Positions 24,054 to 36,800 of a stretch of DNA of 64,000 nt are shown here, one piece after another (position 1 is the first letter of the stretch; each line of letters begins with the position of its first letter). A model generated the notes under the pieces. It made no database searches. It worked only from the letters and a program-made list of their open reading frames with translations, and was not told the DNA's origin. The position numbers and the translations under genes were made by a program. The stretch covers positions 9,447,001 to 9,511,000 of the forward strand of contig NC_072795.1 of the NCBI RefSeq assembly GCF_028583425.1, given 5' to 3'. The DNA is from Eublepharis macularius (taxonomy: Eukaryota; Chordata; Lepidosauria; Squamata; Eublepharidae).

Positions 24054-24133
24054 TCGAGAAGCCGATTCGGGAACAGCTGTACCCGAATCGGCAAGCCGAT
24101 TTGGGTACAGCTGTTCCCGAATCGGCTTCTCGA
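24054..24133. repeat. 80-bp hairpin, 38 of 40 arm bases paired
   Basis: tcgagaagccgattcgggaa opens the left arm and ttcccgaatcggcttctcga closes the right. It stands just outside the right end of the foldback; the sequence then reaches tgcacacccctag, a possible hAT-type terminus. Confidence 0.85.
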
Positions 24134-24385
24134 TTCGAGTATACCCGCATCAGGAAAGCCAAACCACTGTGCCTTTGCACACCCCTAGCCAGCAGCTGTT
24201 CCTCCTGATTGCGAGCTTGTGCTGTATCGAGCTGGCTTGGCTGGTTACACAAGGCTCCTCTTCTCCCGAGGAGTCCTCTCCTTCACTGAGCCCCATTACA
24301 GTATGTCATGGAGATGGCTGGCGCATCTGTAACCCACAAATGGAATCATGTCACAACCTGGAAGACGTTCCACCAGGTGCCAGTG

Positions 24386-25110
24386 TCACTTAATAACCTG
24401 GGTAATTGTAGAAGACAATGCTGTGTATTCAAGTGCCCAATTGATTCTCTGTTTTTGCTGTCTGGTTTTGGCTTGCAATAGTTCTGTTCTTCCTATCTTG
24501 GCAGCCCTAGAGTGTGCCCTATCCACTATGCATTTGGGATATCCTTTCTGCCTAAAGCTCTCTGCCATAACGTGATTGTCTCTTATGTAGTCCTGTCCTG
24601 AGGTTGAATTTCTCTTGATACACAAAAACTGTCCAAATGGGACATTATTTCTAAGATGAAACAGGTGATGTATGGTATACAGTAGATAAGAGTTCCTATC
24701 AGTACTTTTCTTATAAAGTCTCACCACCAGGGAGTCAGCTGATCGTTTATAGACTGTCAGGTACAGATAATTAATCTTATTTACATCTATATCCCATGTA
24801 TATTTTATATTAGGGTTCAATGTATTCAACCAATTCCCAAAATTGAAAGCAATTTCAGGATCAGTGATTATTGCAAAAATGTCATGTATAAAATGCTTGT
24901 ACAATACTACCTGCTCATAATAGGGATTGACATGCTAATTCAATGTGCTGGGTCATTCCAATCTATTCATGAAGAGGTTGGCAATGCTTGGTGCCACTGA
25001 GCACCCCATCGCCAACCCCTTGATCTGATAGTAATAAATTTGTCTATATTGGAAAAAATTCTTCTCCAGAATTAAGTCAACCAGAGACCCCTTTTCTAAT
25101 GTCTCCCTCT
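24386..25110 (-). pseudogene. Penelope-like element reverse transcriptase fragment
   Basis: The minus strand encodes KGLAMGCSVAPSIANLFMNR (about 24970-25035) and, in a second frame, FIHDIF at the position of the catalytic YxDD box, then LYKKSTDRNSYL and NVPFGQFLCIKR, the hallmarks of Penelope RTs. One catalytic Asp appears replaced by His and there are frame breaks. The GIY-YIG endonuclease is not recognisable downstream. Confidence 0.75.
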
Positions 25111-25319
25111 CATTCCCTCTAGCTAACCCTCACCTTTGAGATGAAGGAAGTAAAGTTTTCAGCTGTATCGGACGTTAATAAAGAAGCCAGCCCTGAGAGG
25201 TAGACCACCTGCAGACTAAAAAAAAGAGTTATTTGGTAGCTGAGGCCCAATTGGCCAACACCGGATTCAGTTTGAAGTTCCCAACCCCAGTAATACCACA
25301 CAGGAGTAAAATTAATAAA

Positions 25320-27300
25320 TTTCTTAAAGGCTCTGCAAAAGATTAAAAATATGGAAATTGTTCAAGACAGGAAAGAAAAGAATAAAATCTAAACAACTAA
25401 ATACTAAGATACTAAACATGATGGGTGTTGCTAAGGCATGTGATATGACTCTCTGCAGCCATAATCAGAGCAACCATCCGACACTTTCTCTGTAAGCACT
25501 AATGAGATGGAATGCAGAGGATGAGCCTCCTTCTCCAATTGTCCTTGATACACTCATCTGGACATGGGTGGAGCCTGGGCACTCCCTTGATGGTAATTCT
25601 ATTCTTTGGCTTCCTAAGAATGATCAAAATTCAGCCCAGAGTATGATGGAAAATAGTTGACCTTCTAGGACCATCAAGGACTCTGCCTTACAGTGCAGAG
25701 TTCCCTGATAGGCCAGGGCCATCAACCATCTCCTTGTCTTTGTTAATCAGGCTTGCCACTCAGGTAAATCTATCAATCCAGACCTCACCCTTTGTCCAAC
25801 AGGCCTGAGCTGGCCACCTATCAGGTAAACTGATAACCTCCCTGCTGACTTTTCCATACTTTCTCCATATATGTTAACCATGTCTATATCTGGAGTTCTT
25901 TCTACCATTCACACCCATATAATTCAAGTCTTTCAGTCATATTCAAAACTTCTAGCCTGGATCGAATTCTGTGGCAACACAAATACTATCTTACTCTCAA
26001 TGCAACTAAAGGTGCATAAAAGTCACCTCTCAGCCTCTGAACTTTTGTAGTTGGTTTCTGGATCATTCCTGCTACCCCAACCCCACAGTTGGTCTGCTCT
26101 TGCTGAAATCACTTCATCTCTTCTGGGTTTCCCACAGACTGCAGCAGGCTTCTAATGCATTGGCTCCTTCCTTCTCCTTCATGATTTTTACACAGAATAG
26201 GAAAGGTATATCTTTACTCTCCATCTTTAATCTACCTACTCTTATTTTCTCATTCATACATCATTATGCAGAGAGGTGGCATTTTGCTCCTCTCTGCTAG
26301 TTAGGGCCTCACGAGTGGAAAGACTAGACACTCACTTCTCTCCTGTCTCATTCCTCATTTCCCCCATATTTGCACCTTTATCTTAGATGAAACTCCTCCA
26401 AACTGGATGTGACATTTCCTCCAAGGCCTCAGAGTCCGTGTGCTCTGAGTAATGCTGCCTGTGTGTCGTGGTGGGCACTCATCCTCACCCTCACCCTCTG
26501 AGGTGTTCCCTCATGCCACCTCTTCCCTCATGCCACCTTCTCCGTGACTCCCAGCCAGCTGCTGGGAGGGGCCTTCTGCCAGCCTCTGCTAGCTTCTCTC
26601 CATTCCTTTGGTACTGGGAGGCTGCTTGTAGGTGGTCCAAACCCAGCCCACCCCACTTGTGGTCTTTCCCAATGGTCTGTGGCCAGCTGGAAGCCTGTCT
26701 CCTCCTGCCGGCCCTGAGTCCTCGGATTCCAACTGGGATGGCCACCACTGCCATCTTCCTCCTCAGCCCATCCTTCTCCTTTAAATAAGACTCCACTCGC
26801 CCAATGGTGTCCTAACACCCCTTTCAACCCAGCTGTGTTCTCTTTCATCCATGCTGTCTGTGGTGAGGACACCCGACCTCTACAGTCTCACCAGGGGATG
26901 CGGTGCCAGGACCTGTGTTGAGAAATGCAGTGTTAAGAGCCTCATCAAGGGTCACAGTGCCAGGAGACATGGAGCTGGGAGTCAGACTGTCAGATTGGAA
27001 CATTTCTGGTTGATGGTTTCTAGGAGTTGTTAGGAAATATGCCATTTGCTTGTGCTTTGTTTTGCTATCTACTAGCATTTAATCAGGAGAAGTTTTGCCC
27101 TCCCACAGTACTGTACTCAATCCTTCAATAATTAACATATCTCTTTAAACCTTTTAATCTGCTTCTGTTCTTCTTTTCCTACTGAATCATGCACCTCACA
27201 GTTACTCACAGCCACCTCATTAAGTAAGATGCTTGTTCCTACTACCTGCATAAACAAGCAAGCTAATTTCTAGTCAGTCTGAACACACATGTTCACATGC
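25320..27300. other. Intergenic DNA upstream of the CYP2 gene
   Basis: No conserved frame and no clear repeat apart from low-complexity CT-rich patches (26460-26790). Confidence 0.4.
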
Positions 27301-27302
27301 AT

Positions 27303-27340
27303 GCAGGGGTGGGGAAACACCCATGGAACAAAATTTGCTC
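27303..27340 (+). repeat. 38-bp partial duplicate of CYP2 exon 1
   Basis: Very similar to 27719-27757 within exon 1; both contain ccatggaacaaaatttgc. It lies 337 bp upstream of the ATG and is not in a usable frame context. Confidence 0.6.
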
Positions 27341-27510
27341 TTGGTAGCTTTGGATTAGAGTATATTGATGTTTGCTATTAAATTGTCTTCCCCATAATTA
27401 TTTTGATAGTACCAGTGCTGCTATAATCCATGCCCAGATAACCACATTCCAAAACTACTTGGCTATGGTGCTAAGAGACTCCCTATATATTTCACTTAAT
27501 CTATGGATCT

Positions 27511-27518
27511 TATAAAAG
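27511..27518 (+). promoter_or_regulatory. Candidate TATA box of the CYP2 gene
   Basis: TATAAAAG lies 122 bp upstream of the ATG. A start site about 25-30 bp downstream would give a 5' UTR of about 100 nt with no intervening ATG. No other core element is evident; assignment is by sequence and position only. Confidence 0.5.
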
Positions 27519-27639
27519 GATGACAGCAGAAAAGTGAGACAATAATCTGTGAGGAAAAAAAAAACCACTAGAGAAAGAACGTTCATCCTACCTAGCTGTA
27601 CTAGAAAGATACAAAGAGGGAGAAAACAAAACAAGGACA

Positions 27640-27834
27640 ATGCTGGGTGAACAGGCATTCCTTCTTTCTCTGCTGGCATGTCTCCTGATTCTTTACCTTC
27701 TGAAACGGTTCTTGTCTTGCAGAAGTGGGAAAACAGCCATGGAACAAAATTTGCCTCCAGGGCCTCCTCGGCTTCCACTCATTGGAAGCATTTGGGTATT
27801 AGCACCGGCGATTTCTCTAGAGCGTCTTATTAAG
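27640..27834 (+). CDS. CYP2: CYP2 exon 1 (membrane anchor and proline hinge)
   Basis: Encodes residues 1-65, ending in phase 0 before GTATGT. The ATG at 27640 is the first in frame with the anchor; a second in-frame ATG (residue 34) would delete the anchor, so the first is preferred. A leucine-rich membrane segment (residues 6-21) is followed by a basic K22-R23 stop-transfer pair, then the [13 protein letters not shown] hinge that CYP2 proteins need for folding. Confidence 0.95.
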
Positions 27835-30800
27835 GTATGTAATTCTATTTTATTTATTTAGTCAATTCATTTTATCACCTCCCTTGTTTGTTGACGGTCA
27901 AGGGCAAACTACAGAATTTGTAAAAGCAATGCAATAAAGAGCATTATATTACACAAACTAAGCAATGCAACAAGATTGAATTGCACTATTGGGCAGTAAA
28001 GAATGCCATCGAATAGAATTATACCACTAAAGAAGAAGAAATGAAGAACAATATAATATATGGTAAACAATATAAAGTGGATAATATAGAGTAAATGATA
28101 GACTGGCGGAGGGAATGTTATTTTTTTAAAGAACCAGACAATTCAAGCTACAGCCCTCTGTGTGTGTGTTATTCGCTGCCAAGTTGATGCAGACTTAGGG
28201 TGTCCCTATGGATGAAACACGTCCTATCATTAACAAGCTTACTCAGATCTTGCAAACTGGAGGGTGTAGTTACTTTTATTGAGTCAAGCCATCTTTTTTT
28301 ACATCTTCCCTTTTTCCTACTGTTTTCCACTTTTCCCAGAATTATTGACTTTTTCCAGAGAGTCTTGTCTACACATGATGTGACCAAAGTACGATAGCTT
28401 CAGTTTTGTCAATTTAGCTTCTAGGGAGAACCCAAGCTTGATTTGATCTAGATCCCACTTATGTGTCTTTTTGGCTGTCCGGGGTATCCAGAAAACTCTC
28501 CTCCATCACTGCAGACCGAGGTGATGTTCATCAGAAAGACTGAGGTCTTAGAGGGAATTGTGCTTCCCATTTGTGATGGAATTGACCAAGTCAGTGAATA
28601 ATCTATGGTTTAAACTGGGCCCAACATCATTACTAGACAGGCAAGTTAATTAAGCTGCAAAAAATTCTTTCTGCCATTTTAATTTAAACTGGAGGTTGGC
28701 TCTCTGCTTTGGCCTGGATGAGGTGGTAAGAAAAGTGAACAATATATAAACTCCCAGGAGTCTTTGGCTTTATCATTCTGTGGTAAGAACAAAGATCTGA
28801 AGTCAGGTTTTACCACCCAAGTTTCCAAGCCATTGTACTCACAAAGATCTGCACCATTACCTGCATTTAGGTCATTACTGCGCATCCCGAAAGATCTGGT
28901 TATTATTCCAGGGATGAGGGGATAAAAACAGCCACTCCTGTTTTCCTTATCTTATTTGTCTTCTAGCGAGCGTAACACTAATTGGCTTGCTTGGAAGAGC
29001 TTGTGATCTAAAAGTGATACAGACACTCCTATTCAGAGGATGTATTAGGAAGAAAACAGTTTAGTAGATTTCATTACTCGGGGCGTAGTTAATTCTGCAC
29101 TGTATTGCTCCATTCGGAAGCATTCGGAAGACATCAAATTGCCCTTTCCTTCTTTTCTGCTCCACCTCTCTTCCATTGCTATTTCTTTCTTTCCTACTGC
29201 ACCTGTCTTTAAGTATCTGTTGATTCCGGTTCCTGCAAGCCTTTCGAGATGACTTTGGAGATGCTGGACCAGCACCATATGAAAAGAGGTTAATGTAGGA
29301 CTTAACACGAATGTGTGTTTTTTTATGGATGAAACCATATTTCCTGGTTGGAAACTGCTGGAAGAAAAACATTGTGATTGTTAAATTCCAGCTCCACTGG
29401 ATCGTTGGCTCTGAAGGACCATTTCGCAACCCACTGTGAAAGTGATTTTGATACATTTTAATTGAGGGAATTTTTGTTAATTCTGATAGAATTAGTGGAA
29501 ACTGGTAACTTTTATATTCTTGAACTTGTAAATATGATCCACAAATTATATATTTGTATAAATGCATATATCTTTGTGCATGTGGTTAATGATGGATTGT
29601 ATGGTTAACAAGTCAATCCATTGCTGGTTGACAGAGTGATCCTACCCCACCCCCAGTTCCTTCTCCTTGGCACCAGAGGCCAGAAATATTCCAAGATAGT
29701 GAATCCGTAGCTGATTCCACACACGTTGGATAACGTACTTTCAATGCACTTTAGCAATCATTCAGAAGTGGATTTTTTGTTTCACACATGAAAAATTCAG
29801 TTCCAAATGATCTCTAAAAAGGATTGGAAGTGCATTATCCGACATGTGCGGAATTATTCCATGTCTGTTAACACCATCATTTTGGTGGTGGTACCTGCCT
29901 TATGAAACCCTTGTATAGGCAGAACACAGCCAACACGAAGTCCAAAATCAGGTGACCTCACGGTTCTGAGATGGATGTTAAATTGGAATCCTTTGCTGGT
30001 TCACAGGTAGAAACAACCCAAGCACCATTTTAGATATTTTCAGGGAAATAAATTGCCTACAAATAAGGAGTGCCCAAGAAGGAGGCTACTTTTCAAATTT
30101 CATATCCCAATATGTACCTTGCCACCTCCATTTTGAGTCAGGGAGCACGCTGAAGGACAGTCTTGAAGCTTGGACTTTTGCAGAGACCAAGGTGCCTCCT
30201 TCCAGTTATATATTGGGAAATCGTTCAGAGGGCCCAGAAAAGGTGGCCACAAAGTTTTATATCACTGAGCAATAACTCACAGGCTTGACTGTACTGTGCC
30301 TCTTATCTAAGAACTTTATCAGTGCTGCCTAGACAACAAGATCAGTCTGAACTGATTCTCTTTTTCAGGACCAGTCTTCTAAATGAGTTGCTCTAATCAT
30401 TTGGTTTTCTGTTGCCCTTCACGTTCACAGCCAATGGCCATACCACTCCCTTCAACTTGGAGGGGTAACTGCCAACATTTCTGTATGCGTTAGAAAACAT
30501 TCCCAGAAATTTTAAAACATATCAGGGAACACACTGTACCAGACTGGACTGTCGTAACATGGCAAGTAACAAGAGAAACAGAAACTGTGATGTAACAGGG
30601 CAAGGGGAAGCTAGACAATCCAAAAAATGGAAAATAGGAGCAACGTAAGAGATATAATAGCATTATGAAAGAAATAGACTTTGACTCAAACTTCAGAAAG
30701 TAATTGAACAAATCTGGTAGTGGTTTCTCTGAAATGCGACACAATAATAAACCTTTTATGCTCTGTGGCTGAGTTGAGCATACAACCATGAGGATTCCTT

Positions 30801-33800
30801 TTAGTTAAAGGGGTCACAGTTGCCCACAAGTGGACAATCTTTATCACCTCATTTCAATATGCACAGACTTCCTCAAATGTCTTTATTCACAATGTCAATG
30901 AACACAAAATGTCAGGGGGGGGGGATGTGCAGCTGAGGAGGTCATTATGACCTTTCTCACAGTCAGGATTTCCAAAATACTTGCTGTTTGCTCACTAATG
31001 GCAGGTAAATGTCTGCCTGTGCTCCTCATCCCCTACCGTTTTTTAATAGAGACGTGGGGGGGGGGGGATGGTGAAGGGATGACATCACCACATTGAGCAA
31101 TTCTGTAGGAATTCCTCCAATCTCTATGGTCTTTACCATAAAGGATTGGGGAAATTACAGTGCTGCTTGATGTTGTGACATCACTTCTCATACTCCACCC
31201 AGAAGTGATGTTACCATATCATGTGACTCTTCTTCTCCCCATGCACCACCCCCAAAACTCCTGCTATTGCAAAGAATGTTGAGCCACCCATGTAATCCTA
31301 GGAAGAAAATGCTTTTCAAAATATTTTTAGCTGATTAATATTACTACTTAGATAATTGTTCAGGAGAACATTTTTACAAATGGGATAGGAATCTGGTAAA
31401 ATGAAAGTGTGCAAAAGGAAATGTTTTAATTGGGTAGAGGGTTGGAAAACTAAACAATCGCCCACAGAGTGGAAACAGTCTGCATTCCAGTTCTGAAAAA
31501 ATGGGATGCTAAAGACTGCAGCAATAATCAGACCATGGCGTTAATGTTGCACGCAAGCAAAAGATGCTGAAAATTCTACATCAAAGACTCTTACCACATA
31601 TGGAATGAGAAATGCCAGATTTTCAAGATGGATTCAGAAAACTAAGGGACTCTAGAGATCGCATTGCAAATTTACGATGGCTACTGGAGAAAATGCCATT
31701 TGGAGGTCTTTCATTCATAGTCTCTATAAGTCAGAAGTGACTTGATGGCATATAACACACAAACACACCCCAAATGTCATATTGGAAGTATTTAATACCT
31801 CTTATATCTCCAAATATTTCATGTAGTCTTGGTTGGCAGGATGCAGGAGACAACTCAAAAGGCATTTTTAAAAAATGGAATGAGCTTTCTGAAGTCGTAC
31901 AAAAATGGTGCCCTTTCTGGATCCTTCCACTAAAGGAATCTGGTGGTAAGAAGAGGATAAATCCATAGCAGTAAAGACTTAAGACTCAGTTAAGACTGAG
32001 TAAGCATTTCAGTGAGGTTGAGCTGAAGATGACAATCTGCAGCATAGTTTGAACTGATGTCTGTCAAGTTCACACTTCTATAGTTTATCTTATTGGCCAG
32101 AACAATGGAAGAAACCGTAATTGGCAGGAGGAATTATTTACAAGACAGAGATTATGACATATTGCCACGTCTCCGTTGCATCAGTCATGTAGAAACTTAT
32201 ACTAATATTCTATAAAGCAGATTGTAAAAGTGGGCAGCACCTGCCATACTGGGATGGGTCCCTGTGGAAACCACCCTTGTCATCTGATGGTAGCCTCTGC
32301 TTTTGATGGGCTCCACTCTAGCCAGAAGGGCATCTAGCAGAGATATTCTACTTCTAGTCAGGAATTGAACAGCTGGGCCCCCTGTCCCTTTGGGAGGCAA
32401 TGGGTTCCTGAAGCTCCCATGTCTGTGGGAGAGAAAATGCAGCTGTTTTTTTTTGGCTGGAGGGTCAATTTCCAGCCATTTATCACTCTCAGTAAAGAAG
32501 TGATCGGAAGTTTGGGCCTCATTTGGTCAGTTTGATGGAAGGATTTACTATCTGGGCTATGGCAGGGGAGTATCTGAATGTTGGCAAGATAGAGGATGGG
32601 AAACATTGCTGCAAGCTGTGTTGGAGTATAGGATGATCACTTCCCAATCTTAAATCTACTAACTTTTCTCACTGAATTTCCAACTACAGTCTGGAACCTG
32701 TGACACAGAAGTGACTATGCAGCTTGCAGTGAGAAACAGTTTCTCATCTAATTTTGATGTGTTTTGTTTGTTGAAAAATAAGAAAGGAGATAAATAACAC
32801 ACAGGCATTTGGCTTATATCTATATTGGAAAAAAGAAAGATTCAAACAGGCATTGGACGATACTTTGTTATGTTTTGCATGCTAATGAATGCTTGGCAAG
32901 TGGAAAAGTTAGGCCTGAAGAAGAGGAAAATCACTGTGACAGAGATTAAGCTTGAGTGAAGGAGATAGACATGAACAACAGCTGGGAAAAAATAACAATT
33001 TGTTTGGTAATTTTTTTTATTATTTCACTATCCTGATTATAAAACTTCAGTCTAACAACACTGCCTATTGGATTTATGAGAAATAGCACTTCACAATCTT
33101 TCTTTATTAAATTTGACTTAAAATTCAATTGGTCAGTAGAGACATTGAACAAAGAGTTTGAGATGCACCAAAACAATCTGGTTTTACCAAAGTCAAGAGA
33201 GAAGGAATTTACTTCATGGGATCAAAGAAAGAAAAGATGAAGATAACAGACAAAGAATGATCAAGGCATTAGCCAGCTTCTTATAGACAGATGCCCAAAG
33301 AGTAGAAATAAAATTTACACGGTTTATAGGATTTTAACCAGATATGCAATCCAAAATAATCTAGCAAGAGAAGTTATAATTTTTGCTGTGAAGAATATTG
33401 TAAAAATGTAGATTTTTGAATAAGAAATAAAGGAAATAAAGAAAAATCTATAATGTTCTGGACTGGAAGGGGAAGACGAAGAGGAACAAGAACACAATAG
33501 ATACAAGGACTTGAGCAAAGTTAGCTGTGGTTTGATGGTACTTCACACCACATAAAAGAGTCGCTGAGTAAATGAGACTGTTCCCAGGAGAAGAAAGTGA
33601 GGATGAAGTGGGGTGAGGGAAATAGGCATTTGAAAGGAAATGGAAAACTGTACGGAAGAATGGGCAGAGAAGAGAACTGCACCTGTCCAAGAGCTAAAGA
33701 GTGCACATATGTACATTTAATAAAGTAGAAGTTTATTTACTATAGCTATAGGGTCTTTGTGCAGGGCACCCTGTCCCCGTGAGTGCCAGAAACACAAAGA

Positions 33801-36800
33801 AGAAGTAAAACAGCACAGTAAGGTATGTATACTATGTATATAGAATCATAGAATCATAGAGCAGAACCACAAGTGACAAAAGGCACAGATTGGACACTTG
33901 TCAGCTTCCCTCAAGTTTTGATGGGAAATGTAGGCAGCTTGACGGAATGTTGGACAAGTGACAGTTGAAAAGTCCATTGGACAGCAGTCAGAGAGCGAAG
34001 CTGCGAGACCAGGACACCTACATTTCCCATCAAAACTTGAGGGAAGCTGACAAGTGTCCAATCTGTGCCTTTTGTCACTTGTGGTTCTGCTCATAGAATC
34101 ATAGGGTTGGAAGGTATCTCTAGGGTCATCTAGTCCAACCCCCTACACAATGCAGAAAATTCACAAACACCTCACACACACACATACACACACACGCACA
34201 CACAGAGTGACTTTTGCTCCATGCCCAGAAGATGGCAAAACCCCTCGAGGATCTCTAGCCAAACTGGCTTGGGGAAAATTGCTTCCTGACCTCAAAGTGG
34301 TGATCAGCATTACCCTGGGCATGTAAGAAGGAGCCAGAGAACTAAGCACTGATGTAGCCCTTCCTGCCCTCCCTCTCATAATCTGCCTGGGTTCACAGAA
34401 TCAGCACTGTGGTCAGATGGCCATCTAGCCTCTAAACGGCTATCTGACAACAATATTTTATATACACACAGCGATCCCTATGGCTTGCAGAGGAATTTAC
34501 AATATGTTAGCAATGTAATCTAAATGTAGACACGTTGTCCCCAGGCAGAAAACAGAAGGAAACATTCCTCTTTAGATTAGGCTTCCTAGTTCCCGTCAAT
34601 GGTGCACCACCCCCCGGGGGTTTCCCCATTGCCCAGCAATTGCTGGCAATTGGCAGGAGGTGGCAACCTGGGAACGTGTGCATTAGGTGTGCTCTCGACA
34701 GGGAGCAATAATGTCACTTCCAAATGTCATCACATGAGCCGCAGGAGTGCTCCTGTACCTTGTTGGGGCCAATTTTGGCCCCAAACAAGCTGACTTGGCC
34801 CTGTGCAAAGAGTGGGGGCATGTTCATGGCCGGTACGGTGACATCACTTCCCAGAAGTGACATCATCATGGAAGCGCCAGGTGCATGTGCCTGTGAGTAG
34901 AACACTCCCAGGAAGTGTTAGGTAAGTACCAGGTTCCTCCTCCTCCCATCGGGAGGGTATAGGGTCCTCACAAGAGTCACAACCCTCCTTTAGATGATGA
35001 GGTAAATCAGTTTAAACTAGTCTTTCCTTCCTTACCCCCAAGTTTCCCCCTCCCTTCACCTTTCATTCTAAATTTCATTTTATAAAATGTCTACTAGAAG
35101 AGGTAAGAGAAAATGAAGAACATATGTTATACTGATGCATTCACTTTATAAGAATTCAGCTATTTTGTTTGAATGGAACACTTGTCTCTTTTGTTGCAAT
35201 TGGCAGCTGAGAAAGTTCTATGGAAACATTTACAGTCTGTGGCTGGAATCTAAACTGGTGGTTGTGCTGTCTGAATTCGAAGCGGTGAAGGAAGCGCTGA
35301 TAAACCACTCCGAAGACTTTGCTGGCCGACCCATGACCCCTTTTATTTTAACTGCAGTAAAAGAAATGGGTAAGTTGTTGGAAATAGTAAATGAGCTTCC
35401 TTGTCTTATCTGCAAAAAACAAAAAAAATACACATAAGTACAAAAGAGAGCAAAGAAAGTCACTGAGCATTTCTGTCACTTTTAGATTTGATTGTCTGAT
35501 GAGATCTAGAAACTGAATGGCTCTGCTAGTCATGTTATTTTTCAGACAAGAAAGAGACATGAGCCTGGGCTCTGATATAATATGAGAAGGATCTTTGGGG
35601 AAGTTACAGGTTTTGTGGACATATTTAAAGAGGAGACATGCTGCTACCTTGATGGACACTTGCAGAAGTGGCTGTTCTACGGAAAAGAAGCAAGGGTGGG
35701 GCTCATACAGGAAATAGAGGTCAACAATAGCAGGTGCCTTGTGAAAAAGTGAGTAAGACGGTAAAGAACCAAGCAGATGATTTTTAACATGACGGCTTTC
35801 ATTTTCCCCCACACCTCAGCAAAGAAAGAGTGCAATCTTTATTATATGTACCATCTTGCTTTTACTGCATTGTCTTCTACCTTTGAAATCCTCTTCCTGC
35901 ATTATGGTGTGTCCTGCATTAGACAGGTTTTTTGTTTGCATTGTTTTCCCATTGTGTAATCCTAGTCCTATTGCATTGTTTATTGCTGGAGTCCCCATAG
36001 AGATGGACATGAGAACCGGGTGAAATCTGAACTGTGGCGTTTGTGGTTCATCGTGTATCATGAACCCTGAACTTTCACAAACTTGACCCAGTTCGGTTTG
36101 TGGTTCATCAATTCCTGAAACCCTAGAACAGCCCCCTTCACACTCAGAAAAGTTCCATTAGATATAATAGGAGCCATGTATACCAATTGAATTACATTGG
36201 CTCCATTGGAATACATTGCAGACAGTGCCAAAAAGTGATGGGATGGAGTTAGAGAATCTCTGTGAATAGAATGTTGGTCCCCAGACATGGGTTATGACAG
36301 TGGCCGCCACCTCCTCACAGGACCAGAAGGTGGTCAACGGGCAGGACTGCCTCCCTTCTGTCCCCTGGGGGCCACTGACTCCAGGTTGGGGGTGAGCTAC
36401 AGCACCCCCCCCCCATGCCTGATGGTTCTGTTGGTGGCCACCCCTTCCTCCTGGGATCATTGACTGGTGGCTCCTTCATATTGTGGGTGGCTGTGACAGA
36501 TCCCTTCCCCAGTGATGGGCAAGATGGTTAAAAGTTCCCCTGTGAGGAGGGGTGGGAGTCCCCCCATCGAGGAACATGAAGGAGATGAAGAACCATCCCT
36601 TGTGCTAAGGAGCAGTGTCCACTGACAAATTCCACCTTGTCAACATGGTGGCAGTGACAGATGCCTTCCTCACTGTTATGGAAGGCAAGACTAAGTCCCC
36701 TGGATGGGGAATGGTGAGCCCCCTGGGACAGGAAAGCAATTTATGGATGCTTTCCCCACTGTCGGGGAAGACAAATGTCCACTCATGAGGGGGGGTGGGC

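Noticed and set aside
35348..35812. 154-codon open frame, minus strand, overlapping CYP2 exon 2
   Set aside because: Chance frame antisense to exon and intron; no domain and no splice logic.
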